Source of the DNA: Clostridia bacterium
Lineage (GTDB): Bacteria > Bacillota > Clostridia > Oscillospirales > Acutalibacteraceae
NCBI GenBank assembly: GCA_017399175.1
Contig: JAFQEE010000035.1
Coordinates: forward strand, 1 to 56,056
Reading direction: 5' to 3'
DNA: 56,056 nucleotides
Part shown: one piece after another, positions 34,664 through 43,549 of the stretch
Layout: each line of letters opens with the position of its first letter
Numbering within the stretch: the stretch's first letter is position 1
The notes under the pieces: model-generated
Seen by the model: only the letters and a program-made list of their open reading frames with translations
Told to the model about the DNA's origin: nothing
Database searches by the model: none
Made by a program: the position numbers and the translations under genes

Positions 34664-36640
34664 ATGTCAGATGTAAACACAAAACCAATTACAATGGAAG
34701 CTGACGAAGAAGTTGTTGACGTTGACAAGATTATGGCTGAATTTGACAAAGAATCAAATACGCGTCACTTCACAGGCATCTTCCAGAAGATAATTAAAGC
34801 GGCTATGGTGTTTTTCTCCCTTTATGTTATGATTGACGGTTGGACCGGCACAATGGAAGAAAGACAGAAAATGTCATTATTTATCGGCATAATCGTTTTC
34901 CTTGCTTTTATTATCTTCCCAAGTCACAAAAAAGAGAAAAAGAGACCTAATCATGTACCTTTTTACGATTGGATTTTCGCAATTTTAGGTTCAGGTGCAT
35001 TCTTCTATTACACAATTAACTGTCAGGCAATTGTTGACAGAGCATCAAGAATCAATGAACTTGATATTGCAATCGCAATTGTTGGTATTCTGTTGTTGTT
35101 CGAGGCTTGTCGAAGGGTTGTAGGCTTGCCTATTGTTATTGTTTCATCAATATTTATCGCCTACGCATTCTTCGTTGTAAACAGAAATCCTCTCCGAATT
35201 ATCGTTTACAAGCTTTTCTATACAACAGAGGGTATTGCAGGTACTCCGCTTAATGTTTGTGCATCGTTTATCGTTCTTTTCATAATCTTTGCATCATTCC
35301 TTGAGCAATCAGGTATAGGTGCATTCTTCGTTGACCTTGCTAACTCAATCGCAGGTAAGTCAGTTGGTGGCCCTGCTAAGGTTGCTGTTATTTCAAGTGC
35401 TATGGAGGGTATGTATTCAGGTTCTTCTGTTGCTAACACAGTTGGTAGCGGTTCTGTTACAATTCCTACTATGAAGAGATGCGGATACAAGCCTGAATTT
35501 GCTGCTGCGGTTGAGGCTGCTGCTTCAACAGGCGGTCAGATTATGCCACCTATTATGGGTGCTGCTGCATTCCTTATGACTGAATACACAGGTCTTCCTT
35601 ATGCACAGATTGCTATTGCTGCAATTCTTCCTGCTGTCCTTTACTTCACAGGTATCTTTATGATGATTCACTTTGAGGCAAAGAAGCTTGGTCTTAAAGG
35701 TCTTCCAAAGGAATCAATCCCTAATTTCTTTAAGCTTGTTTTAACAAAGGGATATCTTCTTCTCCCTGTTGTAGCCCTTGTTGTTGCAATGAATCATTTC
35801 TCACCTGCAAAGGCTGCGATTATCGCTATCCTTGTTGCAATCGGTGTTAAACTTATTGAAGGTATCATTAAATCAATCGTTCACAAAAAATGGGAATTTG
35901 ATATCGGCCTTTACATTCAGTCACTTGCAAACGGTACAAAAAATGCGATTGGTGTTGCTCTTGCTTGTGCAGTTGCAGGATGTATTTCTGCTATGGTCCA
36001 GCAGACAGGTCTTGCTAATGTGCTTTCATCACTTGTACAGTCAGCGTCACAGATTCATCCAATCTTTGCATTGATGCTTACAATGCTTATGTGTATCGTT
36101 CTCGGTATGGGTGTTCCGACAACAGCAAACTATGTTATTATGGCATCTATGGTTGCTCCTATCCTTATGCGTAGTCTTAGCCTTCCTGTACTTGCTGCAC
36201 ACATGTTTGTGTTCTATTTCGGTATTGTTGCCGATATTACTCCTCCTGTTGCTCTTGCAGCATATGCAGGCTCAGCTATCGCAAAGTCCAACCCAATGAA
36301 AACAGGTGTTACGGCTACAAGACTTGCAATCACAGCATTCATTGTTCCTTACATCTTTGCGTTCAGTCCAGAAATGCTTATTGTTGGTTCAGACAAGCCT
36401 TGGTACGAAATTGTCCTTCTTGTTGTTACAGCACTCTGTGGTATTTATATTATTTCTGCAGGTATGGAAGGATATATGTTCAAGAATATGTCATGGTTTG
36501 AAAGAATCCTTGCTCTTGCAGGCGGTCTTTGTATGATTATTCCTGGTATTGCAACTGATGCAGTTGGTCTTGCACTTATTGTTCTTATATTTGCAATCCA
36601 GAAAATCGGAGCAAAGAAAGAACAAAAACAGATTTCATAA
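34664..36640 (+). CDS. TRAP transporter permease, fused 4TM-12TM (TAXI type)
   Basis: A 658-residue protein combining the small (DctQ-like) and large (DctM-like) TRAP subunits. After an acidic N-terminus come about four helices, then about twelve. Family features: SSAMEGMYSGSSVANTVGSG, FAAAVEAAASTGGQIMPPIM, LGMGVPTTANYVIMASMVAP and FYFGIVADITPPVALAAYAG. Na+- or H+-driven secondary uptake is expected from the family. It lies three bases downstream of the DUF1850 gene, ends the operon and is followed by a strong terminator. Confidence 0.95.
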   Translation: MSDVNTKPITMEADEEVVDVDKIMAEFDKESNTRHFTGIFQKIIKAAMVFFSLYVMIDGWTGTMEERQKMSLFIGIIVFLAFIIFPSHKKEKKRPNHVPFYDWIFAILGSGAFFYYTINCQAIVDRASRINELDIAIAIVGILLLFEACRRVVGLPIVIVSSIFIAYAFFVVNRNPLRIIVYKLFYTTEGIAGTPLNVCASFIVLFIIFASFLEQSGIGAFFVDLANSIAGKSVGGPAKVAVISSAMEGMYSGSSVANTVGSGSVTIPTMKRCGYKPEFAAAVEAAASTGGQIMPPIMGAAAFLMTEYTGLPYAQIAIAAILPAVLYFTGIFMMIHFEAKKLGLKGLPKESIPNFFKLVLTKGYLLLPVVALVVAMNHFSPAKAAIIAILVAIGVKLIEGIIKSIVHKKWEFDIGLYIQSLANGTKNAIGVALACAVAGCISAMVQQTGLANVLSSLVQSASQIHPIFALMLTMLMCIVLGMGVPTTANYVIMASMVAPILMRSLSLPVLAAHMFVFYFGIVADITPPVALAAYAGSAIAKSNPMKTGVTATRLAITAFIVPYIFAFSPEMLIVGSDKPWYEIVLLVVTALCGIYIISAGMEGYMFKNMSWFERILALAGGLCMIIPGIATDAVGLALIVLIFAIQKIGAKKEQKQIS

Positions 36641-36661
36641 AATATATAAACATATAGTAAA

Positions 36662-36697
36662 AATGCGTTGTGCTGGATTCGCACAACGCATTTTTTG
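36662..36697 (+). terminator. TRAP operon terminator
   Basis: AATGCGTTGTGC (36662-36673) and GCACAACGCATT (36681-36692) form a perfect 12-base-pair stem followed by TTTTG. It sits between the convergent TRAP and mannosidase genes. Confidence 0.9.
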
Positions 36698-36701
36698 TTG
36701 G

Positions 36702-39641
36702 TTATTTGTTATAAGGAATTCCTATTGTAACAATTTCAAACGGTTTGTATTCAATTATATCGGTAACATCAATAATATCTTCAAGGAAATTGAGAATTTT
36801 AACCTTACCGCCAAGCTTGATTTTACCGCGTCTGCCGTTCTGTTCAGAAAGACGGATAACAATCATATGGCCTTTTTCACTCATTTTCATTGTCTGCATA
36901 TAAAGTTCACCGAATGAGTTTTCGCAGGTTAAATCAGCCTTGCCGATTGGAATGTTGTATTCAAATGCGATATTGTTAATTTCTGCTTTCACAAAATCAT
37001 CACCGTGAGGGTAAATCATATATGCGAACTCGTGATGACCAAGGTCACTTGTCACATCAGGGCGAACAGTTGCACGAAGAAGGCTTAAACTCATTGAATT
37101 TTCAAGAAGTCCTATACCGTATTTTGAATCGTTAATCAGGGCAATACCGCCGTCAGTTTCTGCCATATCAACCCATTTGTGATGACAAACCTCAAAACGA
37201 GATTGTTGCCAGGTCGTATTTCTGTGAGTTTCCCTTTCAACAAAGCCTGCACTTGTATCACATACTGCTTTTCGTGTCAGCACATTACAATCAAACTGTG
37301 CCTTTGCAAGAACATGTTTTTCGTTCCAATCAACAATATTTTCAACCTCAATACCGCGTGAGCGACGGAAAACTCGAATAATTCGTTTCCAAGTACTCTT
37401 TTCAGTGCTGAGAGTACAAGCGAATGACACAACCTCTGAATTTTTCTCGATAGTTTTAAGCGGTGAAAGGATTTTCACATCAACTTCACGGTCTGTGTAA
37501 TTAGGAAGAATGTCCCAAGCATCATAAACACCCGGATTATCTTTATAAAGTTTGAGTTTATTGAACTCACCATTCACCCATTCACGCTGAAGTTCTCTGT
37601 CATAAAGGCTTTCAATACTACCATCAGTATTAAACACAATTTCGTAGAACGGAGTTACAACCTTTTCACCGATTGTAAGCCATTCATCAGTAAATTCTTC
37701 TGTTTTAATGTATCCGCAAGAAAGTGGTGGAAGATTTGGAATTGCCCAATTACCCTTTTTGCCGTAACGGGTACTGTTACCCATTTCGTCAGGGATAAAT
37801 GTAAGATGAGTACGAGGGAAATTAAGGGAGTTAAAATACTGTTCACCTGTGCCGATAAGTTTATTTACTCTCTGTTCGATTTCTTCGTAATCAGCCATTG
37901 CATCACGGTAAACAGGTGTGATGTGGCTACCCGGAAGAATATCGTGGAATTGGTTGATTAAAAGCTTTTTATAAATATCACGAATTTCATCATAAGGATA
38001 TTTTGCACCCTTTAAATGACGGAGAGTTGAAATAATTTCTGCTTCACGAAGTTTATATTCAAGCTGACGGTTATAGCGTTTCATCTTTGACTTTGTGGTA
38101 AATGTACCACGATGCATTTCAAGATAAAGTTCCCCGTCCCATTTAGCGAGATTTTTGTTGTATTTCAGGTTCTTTTCAAGGAATTCCTGACCGCCCAGAT
38201 GCTCGGTTTTTGGCATAATTGAGAGTTTGTTGAAACGATGCATAACCTCAATCATTTCTTCGGTACAGCCACTTCCACCGTCACCGTAACCAAACATAGA
38301 CATAGTCTGTCCGCCTTGATTTTTGTCCTGATATGCTTCCCAGTTTTCTTGAATCTGTGATGGCATATTCCAAGTTATAAAGTGAGTTGGCGGTACGCAA
38401 GCATAAACCTCACTACCGTCAATGCCTTTCCAGATAAAGTTGTTATGTGGGAATCTGTTTGTATCGTTCCATGTTGACATCTTGTTTGAAACAAAGTAGT
38501 CAACACCACTTTTTTTAAGAATCTGCGGTAAAATCCAACTATTGCCAAAGACATCAGGCAACCAGCAATTCTTAACTGTTATACCGAATTTTTCACGGAA
38601 ATAATGCTGACCGTACATAAACTGACGGATAAGACTTTCAGCACAAGGAATATTGCAGTCAGGCTCGACATACATAGCACCGACAGGCTCAAACTGTCCC
38701 CTTGCAATCTTCTCTTTGAGTTCATTGAACACATCAGGATAATACTTTTCAAGCATTTCATATGTGTATGCCTGAGTATGAGTATATTTAAAGTCAGGGT
38801 ATCTGTCCATTAAACGCAACTGGATAAGAATTGTACGGAGATTTTTCTGAACAGAATGAATACGACGCCAATAATAGGCAATATCAAGATGTGAATGGGC
38901 AATAAGTGCCACATCACCGTTACCCTTGTAATCGTCATTAGCATAGATTACTTCGTCAACATACTTTTTAGCCTTTGCAACATCTTCTGTTTTTAAATCG
39001 TCAAAGTCAATGAGATTAAGTGCATTGTTGATTTCACGGTTAAGGAAATTACGATAATCTTCATTGAAAAAGTCACTTTTTGCAATATCGAGTAAAAGTT
39101 CAAGGTCATAAACCAAATCAAGAACTGTATGATTAATCGTTGCTAAATATGCACCCTCAAAAATCTGACGACAACCACGAACTGAAAGTGATTCGGGATT
39201 TCTTTCGTCATCAGGCTTTGAACGATTATAGCCCTCCATCTCAAAATGGAGAACATCTGATTTGATATAAGGACTTAAAAGAATTCTGTCACGGTTAGGG
39301 TCAACGCCACCAACATACTTACCATTTACCTTAACGATAATTTCAGCAGCAGTTTTAAGTGAAAACCACAATTCTTTATTGCGTAAATGCTGTGGGATAA
39401 CAACTTCTGCTTCAAAAAATGCAGTTCCGTCAGGAGTAAAGTACATATCTCCTTTACGAAGATTTCTCCAACCCTCGGGATAATACTCGTACTGCATTTC
39501 GGCAACCTGTCGTGCATCACGGATTTTTAAATTTTCGATTTCATATTTTTCTTCGTATATGTATCGTTTAAGCCAACCGAAGCGTAAATCTGTCCACTCT
39601 TCAGGTCGCATACTTCTTCTTACAACTTTTATATGTGCCAT
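36702..39641 (-). CDS. Alpha-mannosidase, glycoside hydrolase family 38
   Basis: A 979-residue cytoplasmic enzyme without a signal peptide. An N-terminal beta region (about 1-230) precedes the GH38 catalytic domain. Zinc ligands are seen in AHSHLDIAYYWRR (H241, D243), and the nucleophile Asp in NCWLPDVFGNS (D353). A helical mid-domain follows (YDEIRDIYKKLLINQFHDIL PGSH) and a long C-terminal beta-sandwich. The family removes alpha-linked mannose from oligosaccharides taken into the cell. It stands alone on the minus strand with GGCGGTG before the ATG. Together with the GH36, ROK and sialidase genes it suggests use of host glycans. Confidence 0.93.
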   Translation of the reverse strand: MAHIKVVRRSMRPEEWTDLRFGWLKRYIYEEKYEIENLKIRDARQVAEMQYEYYPEGWRNLRKGDMYFTPDGTAFFEAEVVIPQHLRNKELWFSLKTAAEIIVKVNGKYVGGVDPNRDRILLSPYIKSDVLHFEMEGYNRSKPDDERNPESLSVRGCRQIFEGAYLATINHTVLDLVYDLELLLDIAKSDFFNEDYRNFLNREINNALNLIDFDDLKTEDVAKAKKYVDEVIYANDDYKGNGDVALIAHSHLDIAYYWRRIHSVQKNLRTILIQLRLMDRYPDFKYTHTQAYTYEMLEKYYPDVFNELKEKIARGQFEPVGAMYVEPDCNIPCAESLIRQFMYGQHYFREKFGITVKNCWLPDVFGNSWILPQILKKSGVDYFVSNKMSTWNDTNRFPHNNFIWKGIDGSEVYACVPPTHFITWNMPSQIQENWEAYQDKNQGGQTMSMFGYGDGGSGCTEEMIEVMHRFNKLSIMPKTEHLGGQEFLEKNLKYNKNLAKWDGELYLEMHRGTFTTKSKMKRYNRQLEYKLREAEIISTLRHLKGAKYPYDEIRDIYKKLLINQFHDILPGSHITPVYRDAMADYEEIEQRVNKLIGTGEQYFNSLNFPRTHLTFIPDEMGNSTRYGKKGNWAIPNLPPLSCGYIKTEEFTDEWLTIGEKVVTPFYEIVFNTDGSIESLYDRELQREWVNGEFNKLKLYKDNPGVYDAWDILPNYTDREVDVKILSPLKTIEKNSEVVSFACTLSTEKSTWKRIIRVFRRSRGIEVENIVDWNEKHVLAKAQFDCNVLTRKAVCDTSAGFVERETHRNTTWQQSRFEVCHHKWVDMAETDGGIALINDSKYGIGLLENSMSLSLLRATVRPDVTSDLGHHEFAYMIYPHGDDFVKAEINNIAFEYNIPIGKADLTCENSFGELYMQTMKMSEKGHMIVIRLSEQNGRRGKIKLGGKVKILNFLEDIIDVTDIIEYKPFEIVTIGIPYNK

Positions 39642-39657
39642 TTATCACACCGCCTTA

Positions 39658-39871
39658 AAGGCAAACTTTGTCAAACACCATACAGTTTTGAACTAATTGC
39701 CTTTTTATTTATTTGTTATGTTTATCAAAACCTTTAGTCGGAATTACTTGAAATTTGGATGAATTTTTGCTTTTGAGACCGCAGGCTTGCTGACGCAAGT
39801 CGAGGGTGAAAAAGTGAAAAGTCGCAAAATTTCTGTAATTACGATGTGTGGTGTTTGACAATGCTTGCCTT
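39658..39871. repeat. Inverted-repeat-bounded intergenic segment
   Basis: TGGTGTTTGACAA followed by TTGCCTT occurs in inverted orientation at both ends (39658-39680 and 39849-39871), 21 of 23 positions matching. The right copy overlaps the end of the NifU-like gene. The inside is AT-rich with one GCTTGCTGACGCAAG hairpin and no coding sign. Confidence 0.55.
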
Positions 39872-40103
39872 ATTTATCCCAGAAGAATGGTTTTTTCTTC
39901 TGGGCAACAATCTTTACACTTTCGCCCATATCACGCATGATTTCGCTTTCAATCCAAGCGATACAGCGGTCAACAATAAGGCATTTTGAACATTCACCCT
40001 GTAAAAGCACAGTAAGAATGCCATTTTCATATGAAACGAAATCAATTTCGCCACCGTCACCTTGAAGTTTAGGCTTTATAATTCTGTCAATATAATCTCT
40101 CAT
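39870..40103 (-). CDS. NifU C-terminal-domain-like iron-sulfur protein
   Basis: A 77-residue protein resembling the NifU C-terminal domain: IIKPKLQGDGGEIDFVSYEN, then GECSKCLIVDRC with the CxxC that holds a transferable Fe-S cluster, and a C-terminal helix. NfuA-like proteins deliver clusters to apoproteins. Slightly divergent: the residue after the CxxC and the extra Cys differ from the usual CSGCPSS. It lies two bases downstream of the phosphoglucomutase gene and is probably cotranscribed, an odd pairing. Confidence 0.78.
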   Translation of the reverse strand: MRDYIDRIIKPKLQGDGGEIDFVSYENGILTVLLQGECSKCLIVDRCIAWIESEIMRDMGESVKIVAQKKKPFFWDK

Positions 40104-40105
40104 AA

Positions 40106-41746
40106 TTAACCTTCTATCTCTTTTTTGAGAATTGTGCGGATAGTTTCAAGTTTTTCTGTTGCTTGTTCCTTTGTTTCTCCGCACATTGAGTAGTAAACCT
40201 TGAGTTTTGGCTCTGTGCCTGACGGTCTTACTGCAATCCAGCTACCATCACTAAATGTGTATTTAAGCACATTTTCTTTTGGCAAATCCCCTATTCCCTT
40301 TGAGTAATCAAGGACATCCTTGATATTTTCGAAAAGTGTTCTGCCGTTTTCACGCATATTTGTCATAATGCTTTGAATTTTCTCTGCACCGTCTTTGCCT
40401 TTAAGCACAAATGTATCAAGTGCATCAAGATAAAAACCGAACTTTTCGTAAATCCTGTTAAGGGCATCAACAAGTGTTCTGCCATTATTTTTGTGGTATG
40501 CTGCCATCTGACAGATGAGCATTGAAGAAACAACAGCATCCTTGTCCCTTGCATGAGTACCAACAAGATAGCCGTAGGATTCTTCGTAGCCGATTATAAA
40601 TTCTTTGTCACCATTGATTTCGTATTTTCCAATCTGTTCACCGATATATTTGAAACCTGTGAGTGTATCAACAACATTAAGTCCATAGCTTCTTGCAATA
40701 TCGGCACCGACTTCACTTGTAACAATAGTCTTTACAAGAGTTGATTTTTCATTTAATGTATCTTTTCTGTTAGAAAGAACAAAATCCACAAGTAAGGCAC
40801 CAACCTGATTACCTGTCATAAGGACATATTCACCGTTGTGTAAAACCGCAATACCAACGCGGTCACAGTCAGGGTCAGTACCAAGCACTAAATCAGCATT
40901 TTCCTCTTTTGCCTGTTGGATTGCAATAGTGAGTGCATCTTTTTCTTCCGGATTAGGTGAACGAACTGTACTGAAATTACCGTCAGGTAATTCCTGTGAT
41001 TTTACTATTGAAACATTCATTCCCTCAATGGCTTTTCTTACAGGGATATTACCTGTTCCGTGAAGTGGTGTATAGACAATATTAAGGTTAGATTTTTCTT
41101 CGTAAATTGACTGTTTTTTAACTTCGTTGAGGAATTCTTGAAGAACCTCGTCACCAATTACAACGATTTTTCCACTCTCTACTGCATTTTCAAAATCATC
41201 AACCTGAACACCCTTTAAATCAGTGATTGCATTTACAAATTCGATAACCTGACCTGCAAACTGTGGTACTAACTGACAACCTTTTTCGTCATAAATTTTA
41301 TATCCGTTATATTCCTTCGGATTGTGACTTGCAGTAAGCACAATACCACCGTTACAGCCTAAATGCTTTGCAGTAAAGGACAAAACAGGTGTCGGCATAA
41401 GTGTGTCATAAATATATACTTTAATTCCGTTTGCTGAAAGTACACCTGCTGCAACTTGAGAAAAATACTGTGAGTTATTTCGAGAGTCATAAGCGATTGC
41501 AACGCTTATTTCACCGTCAAAACGGCTTTTAAGGTAATCGGCATAACCTTTTGTCGCCTTTGCGATTGTGTATCTGTTCATTCGGTTTGGACCTGCACCC
41601 ATAATGCCACGAAGACCACCTGTACCGAACTCCAATTCTTTATAAAATCTGTCTTCGATTTCCTTTTCGTCGGCAATTGACAAAAGTTCATTTTTTGTGT
41701 CATCGTCAAATGTACACCAATATTCAAAAAGTTCTTTAATTTTCAT
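40106..41746 (-). CDS. pgcA: Phosphoglucomutase/phosphomannomutase
   Basis: Interconverts hexose 1- and 6-phosphates. A 546-residue member of the alpha-D-phosphohexomutase family close in length to PgcA. Motifs: the phosphoserine loop IVLTASHNPKEYNGYKIY, the metal-binding loop LGTDPDCDRVGIAV, the sugar-specificity loop GYEESYGYLVG and the phosphate-binding loop RPSGTEPKLKVYYS. AAGGAGCG precedes the ATG. Upstream of the NifU-like gene. Name assigned by family; substrate preference (glucose or mannose) cannot be read from the sequence. Confidence 0.93.
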   Translation of the reverse strand: MKIKELFEYWCTFDDDTKNELLSIADEKEIEDRFYKELEFGTGGLRGIMGAGPNRMNRYTIAKATKGYADYLKSRFDGEISVAIAYDSRNNSQYFSQVAAGVLSANGIKVYIYDTLMPTPVLSFTAKHLGCNGGIVLTASHNPKEYNGYKIYDEKGCQLVPQFAGQVIEFVNAITDLKGVQVDDFENAVESGKIVVIGDEVLQEFLNEVKKQSIYEEKSNLNIVYTPLHGTGNIPVRKAIEGMNVSIVKSQELPDGNFSTVRSPNPEEKDALTIAIQQAKEENADLVLGTDPDCDRVGIAVLHNGEYVLMTGNQVGALLVDFVLSNRKDTLNEKSTLVKTIVTSEVGADIARSYGLNVVDTLTGFKYIGEQIGKYEINGDKEFIIGYEESYGYLVGTHARDKDAVVSSMLICQMAAYHKNNGRTLVDALNRIYEKFGFYLDALDTFVLKGKDGAEKIQSIMTNMRENGRTLFENIKDVLDYSKGIGDLPKENVLKYTFSDGSWIAVRPSGTEPKLKVYYSMCGETKEQATEKLETIRTILKKEIEG

Positions 41747-41795
41747 TATTATCGCTCCTTTGCAGACATAATTATATATGATAATATTACAATAA

Positions 41796-41829
41796 AACCC
41801 CCTCGATTGTCAATGAAATCAAGGGGGTT
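41796..41829. terminator. Hairpin in the gap upstream of pgcA
   Basis: AACCCCCT and AGGGGGTT form a stem with a GATT/AATC extension. On the minus strand it is followed by TTTTATTG. Confidence 0.6.
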
Positions 41830-41871
41830 GAATATGTAATTATTAAATTTATACTTACTAACACGCGTAGG

Positions 41872-41893
41872 GACAGACTTCCCAGTCTGTCCG
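41872..41893. repeat. Mosaic repeat fragment 8
   Basis: CGCGTAGGGACAGACTT and the GTCTGTCC arm: the GACAGAC module in inverted orientation compared with 4.6 and 43.2 kb. Confidence 0.7.
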
Positions 41894-41923
41894 AGGTAAA
41901 TTAAAAAAAGAAACATATATGAA

Positions 41924-41952
41924 AAAGCAGAGAAATCAATGTTCTCTGCTTT
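41924..41952 (-). terminator. Terminator of the zinc-ribbon gene
   Basis: AAAGCAGAGAA and TTCTCTGCTTT form an 11-base-pair stem just downstream of the zinc-ribbon/TM gene on the minus strand, followed by TTC and T-rich DNA. Confidence 0.8.
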
Positions 41953-41959
41953 CTTGTTT

Positions 41960-42328
41960 TTAAAAATATTTATCTGCATCGACTTCGTATTTATCCGTAA
42001 ACAATTTAATTGCATCTATCAATGAAATAATTGAACTGATTCCAGTCCAACACAACAAAATCTTCACAATACCTTTTTTGCTTTCGCCCATCATAAAATT
42101 ATGAATACCGAAAGTGCCAACTAAAAGGGCAACAATTGCTAATATCATTTTATCTGAATTCATATTTTTCTTAACAGCAAAACCACAATTCAAACATACA
42201 CTTGCAGTCGGGTCTATGGTTTTACCACAATTGGAACAAAAATTGTTTCCCTCGCCTACTTTTACACCACATTTTACGCATATTGCCTGATTAGGGTTAA
42301 TGCTTTCTCCACATTGTTTACAATACAT
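41960..42328 (-). CDS. Double zinc-ribbon, TM2-like membrane protein
   Basis: A 122-residue protein with two zinc ribbons (MYCKQCGESI...CVKCG and NFCSNCGKTI...CLNCG), a linker, and then a TM2-type pair of helices (IVALLVGTFGIHNFMMGESK, ILLCWTGISSIISLID). TM2 proteins sit in the membrane and their role is unknown. The ATG at 42328 has AAGGAG seven bases upstream; the longer frame to 42355 is inside the preceding gene. The start overlaps that gene's end by eleven bases. Second gene of a pair facing a divergent Xre regulator. Confidence 0.82.
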   Translation of the reverse strand: MYCKQCGESINPNQAICVKCGVKVGEGNNFCSNCGKTIDPTASVCLNCGFAVKKNMNSDKMILAIVALLVGTFGIHNFMMGESKKGIVKILLCWTGISSIISLIDAIKLFTDKYEVDADKYF

Positions 42329-42782
42329 TTTCATTCTCCTTTTTATGTTCTTCATTATTTTTCAAACAAGTAAAACTAATTACTGCGTTTGCTATACATA
42401 TAACAACAACGACCAAACCCAGGAAATTTAATTCACAGGTTATATCTGCAATTAATGAAAAAATTTCAATATGAATTGAAAAGTACATAATTGCAACAAT
42501 AATAGATGCAATAAATTGAGTCCATCTTGTTACATTTAAGCTTTTATTTGTTAATGATAATACAGCAGAAACAAATAATATTAAGAATGAACCCAACAAG
42601 CAAAAATGTAAAATTTCTTCATTATACATAGACTCATTCAGCAATTTTATGGTTGTTGTATCAGTGTTCATGCTACCATAGTAATAACTATATGCACTAC
42701 AACTCCACATCGGCAATACAAAAGCAGAAATTATAATAAGTAAATCAAGCAATCCGGTAATATAACGTGCATTCTTTTTCAT
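42318..42782 (-). CDS. Four-helix membrane protein, unrecognised
   Basis: A 154-residue protein with four transmembrane segments, starting MKKNARYITGLLDLLIIISA and ending in a basic-acidic tail (NNEEHKKENENVL). I do not recognise a family. The ATG at 42782 has a GGGGGTG ribosome-binding site; a longer frame to 42875 would cross the promoter. Cotranscribed with the zinc-ribbon gene and divergent from an Xre regulator that may control both. Confidence 0.6.
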   Translation of the reverse strand: MKKNARYITGLLDLLIIISAFVLPMWSCSAYSYYYGSMNTDTTTIKLLNESMYNEEILHFCLLGSFLILFVSAVLSLTNKSLNVTRWTQFIASIIVAIMYFSIHIEIFSLIADITCELNFLGLVVVVICIANAVISFTCLKNNEEHKKENENVL

Positions 42783-42812
42783 ACGCACACCCCCTTTCAC
42801 TTTTACAAAATC

Positions 42813-42857
42813 ATTAAAACACATAATTTGTAGAATGTCAAGCATAATTTTATGCTT
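42813..42857 (-). promoter_or_regulatory. Promoter and candidate operator in the divergent Xre region
   Basis: TTGACA (42836-42841) and TTTAAT (42813-42818) with a 17-base spacer serve the minus-strand pair. Immediately upstream, AAGCATAA-TT-TTATGCTT (42840-42857) is a perfect palindrome touching the -35, a likely binding site for the adjacent Xre protein. Confidence 0.55.
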
Positions 42858-42910
42858 TTTGTTCTCTGTTTGCAATTAATAAAATGGGGTATCATTTAAT
42901 TGGTGATATT

Positions 42911-43138
42911 ATGAAACAGACACATAAAAACAAATACAAGTTACTTGGCTTAAACATTGCGTATTATCGAAAATTAAATGGATACACGCAGGAGGCATTT
43001 GCAGAAAAATTAGAAATTGACCGAACAACCGTAAGTAAAATCGAATTGGCAACTTGCGGTGTTTCTCTTGATTTGCTTTTTGATATTTCGGAATTATTAG
43101 ATGTTCCGTTAAGCAAATTATTAGATTTCAGAGATTAA
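42911..43138 (+). CDS. Xre-family transcriptional regulator
   Basis: A 75-residue helix-turn-helix protein: LGLNIAYYRKLNGYTQEAFA, EKLEIDRTTVSKIELATCGV, SLDLLFDISELLDVPLSKLL. It is nearly all DNA-binding domain. The ATG at 42911 has GGTGAT just upstream; a longer frame starts at 42884. Divergent from the zinc-ribbon membrane pair, which it may regulate through the palindrome at 42840-42857. Followed by a terminator. Confidence 0.88.
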   Translation: MKQTHKNKYKLLGLNIAYYRKLNGYTQEAFAEKLEIDRTTVSKIELATCGVSLDLLFDISELLDVPLSKLLDFRD

Positions 43139-43141
43139 GTA

Positions 43142-43168
43142 AGGGCAGACTTTCTGCTCTTTTTTTAT
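43142..43168 (+). terminator. Terminator of the Xre gene
   Basis: AGGGCAGA and TCTGCTCT form an eight-base-pair stem with a three-base loop, followed by TTTTTTT. Confidence 0.8.
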
Positions 43169-43193
43169 ACCGTGAATGAGATAACATTATCAT

Positions 43194-43419
43194 ACGGACA
43201 GACAAGGATGTCTGTCCCTACGCAAATATTGGAGTTTATCGAGGCAAACTGATTGTGTGTTCTTGGCTCCCTCTGACGAGGGAGCTGTCTGCGAAGCAGA
43301 CTGAGGGAGAGATTTAGTGAACAGTTAAGCCTATCTCTCCCTCCGTCATTTTCTTACGAAAATGCCACCTCCCTCGTCAGAGGGAGGCGTAAGCAGGCGT
43401 GGAAACCTGCCACTACGCG
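43194..43419. repeat. Mosaic repeat island 9
   Basis: GACAGACAAGGATGTCTGTC...CTACGC, then GGCTCCCTCTGACGAGGGAGC, CTGTCTGCGAAGCAGACTG, a second CTCCCTC...GAGGGAG unit with CATTTTCTTACGAAAATG, and GCAGGCGTGGAAACCTGC ending CACTACGCG. It fills the gene-free gap 43169-43489. Confidence 0.85.
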
Positions 43420-43489
43420 TATAAATCTTTCCGATAAATTATGATTTGATAAAATGAAATAAATGAGCATATAATATGCCTTTTGTGTA

Positions 43490-43518
43490 TTGCTTTTTAG
43501 ATTTTATTCAACTATAAT
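43490..43518 (+). promoter_or_regulatory. Promoter of the alpha-galactosidase gene
   Basis: TTGCTT and TATAAT with a 17-base spacer, about 30 bases before the start codon. Confidence 0.7.
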
Positions 43519-43549
43519 TTAAAGTAGATACGAAAGGAGATGTTCCACT

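Noticed and set aside
34459-34749. 96-codon minus-strand frame in the TRAP operon
   Set aside because: Antisense shadow of the DUF1850 and TRAP permease genes without a ribosome-binding site.
41749-42015. 88-codon minus-strand frame between pgcA and the zinc-ribbon gene
   Set aside because: It runs through two terminator hairpins and a mosaic repeat, overlaps the zinc-ribbon gene, has no ribosome-binding site, and its composition is not protein-like.
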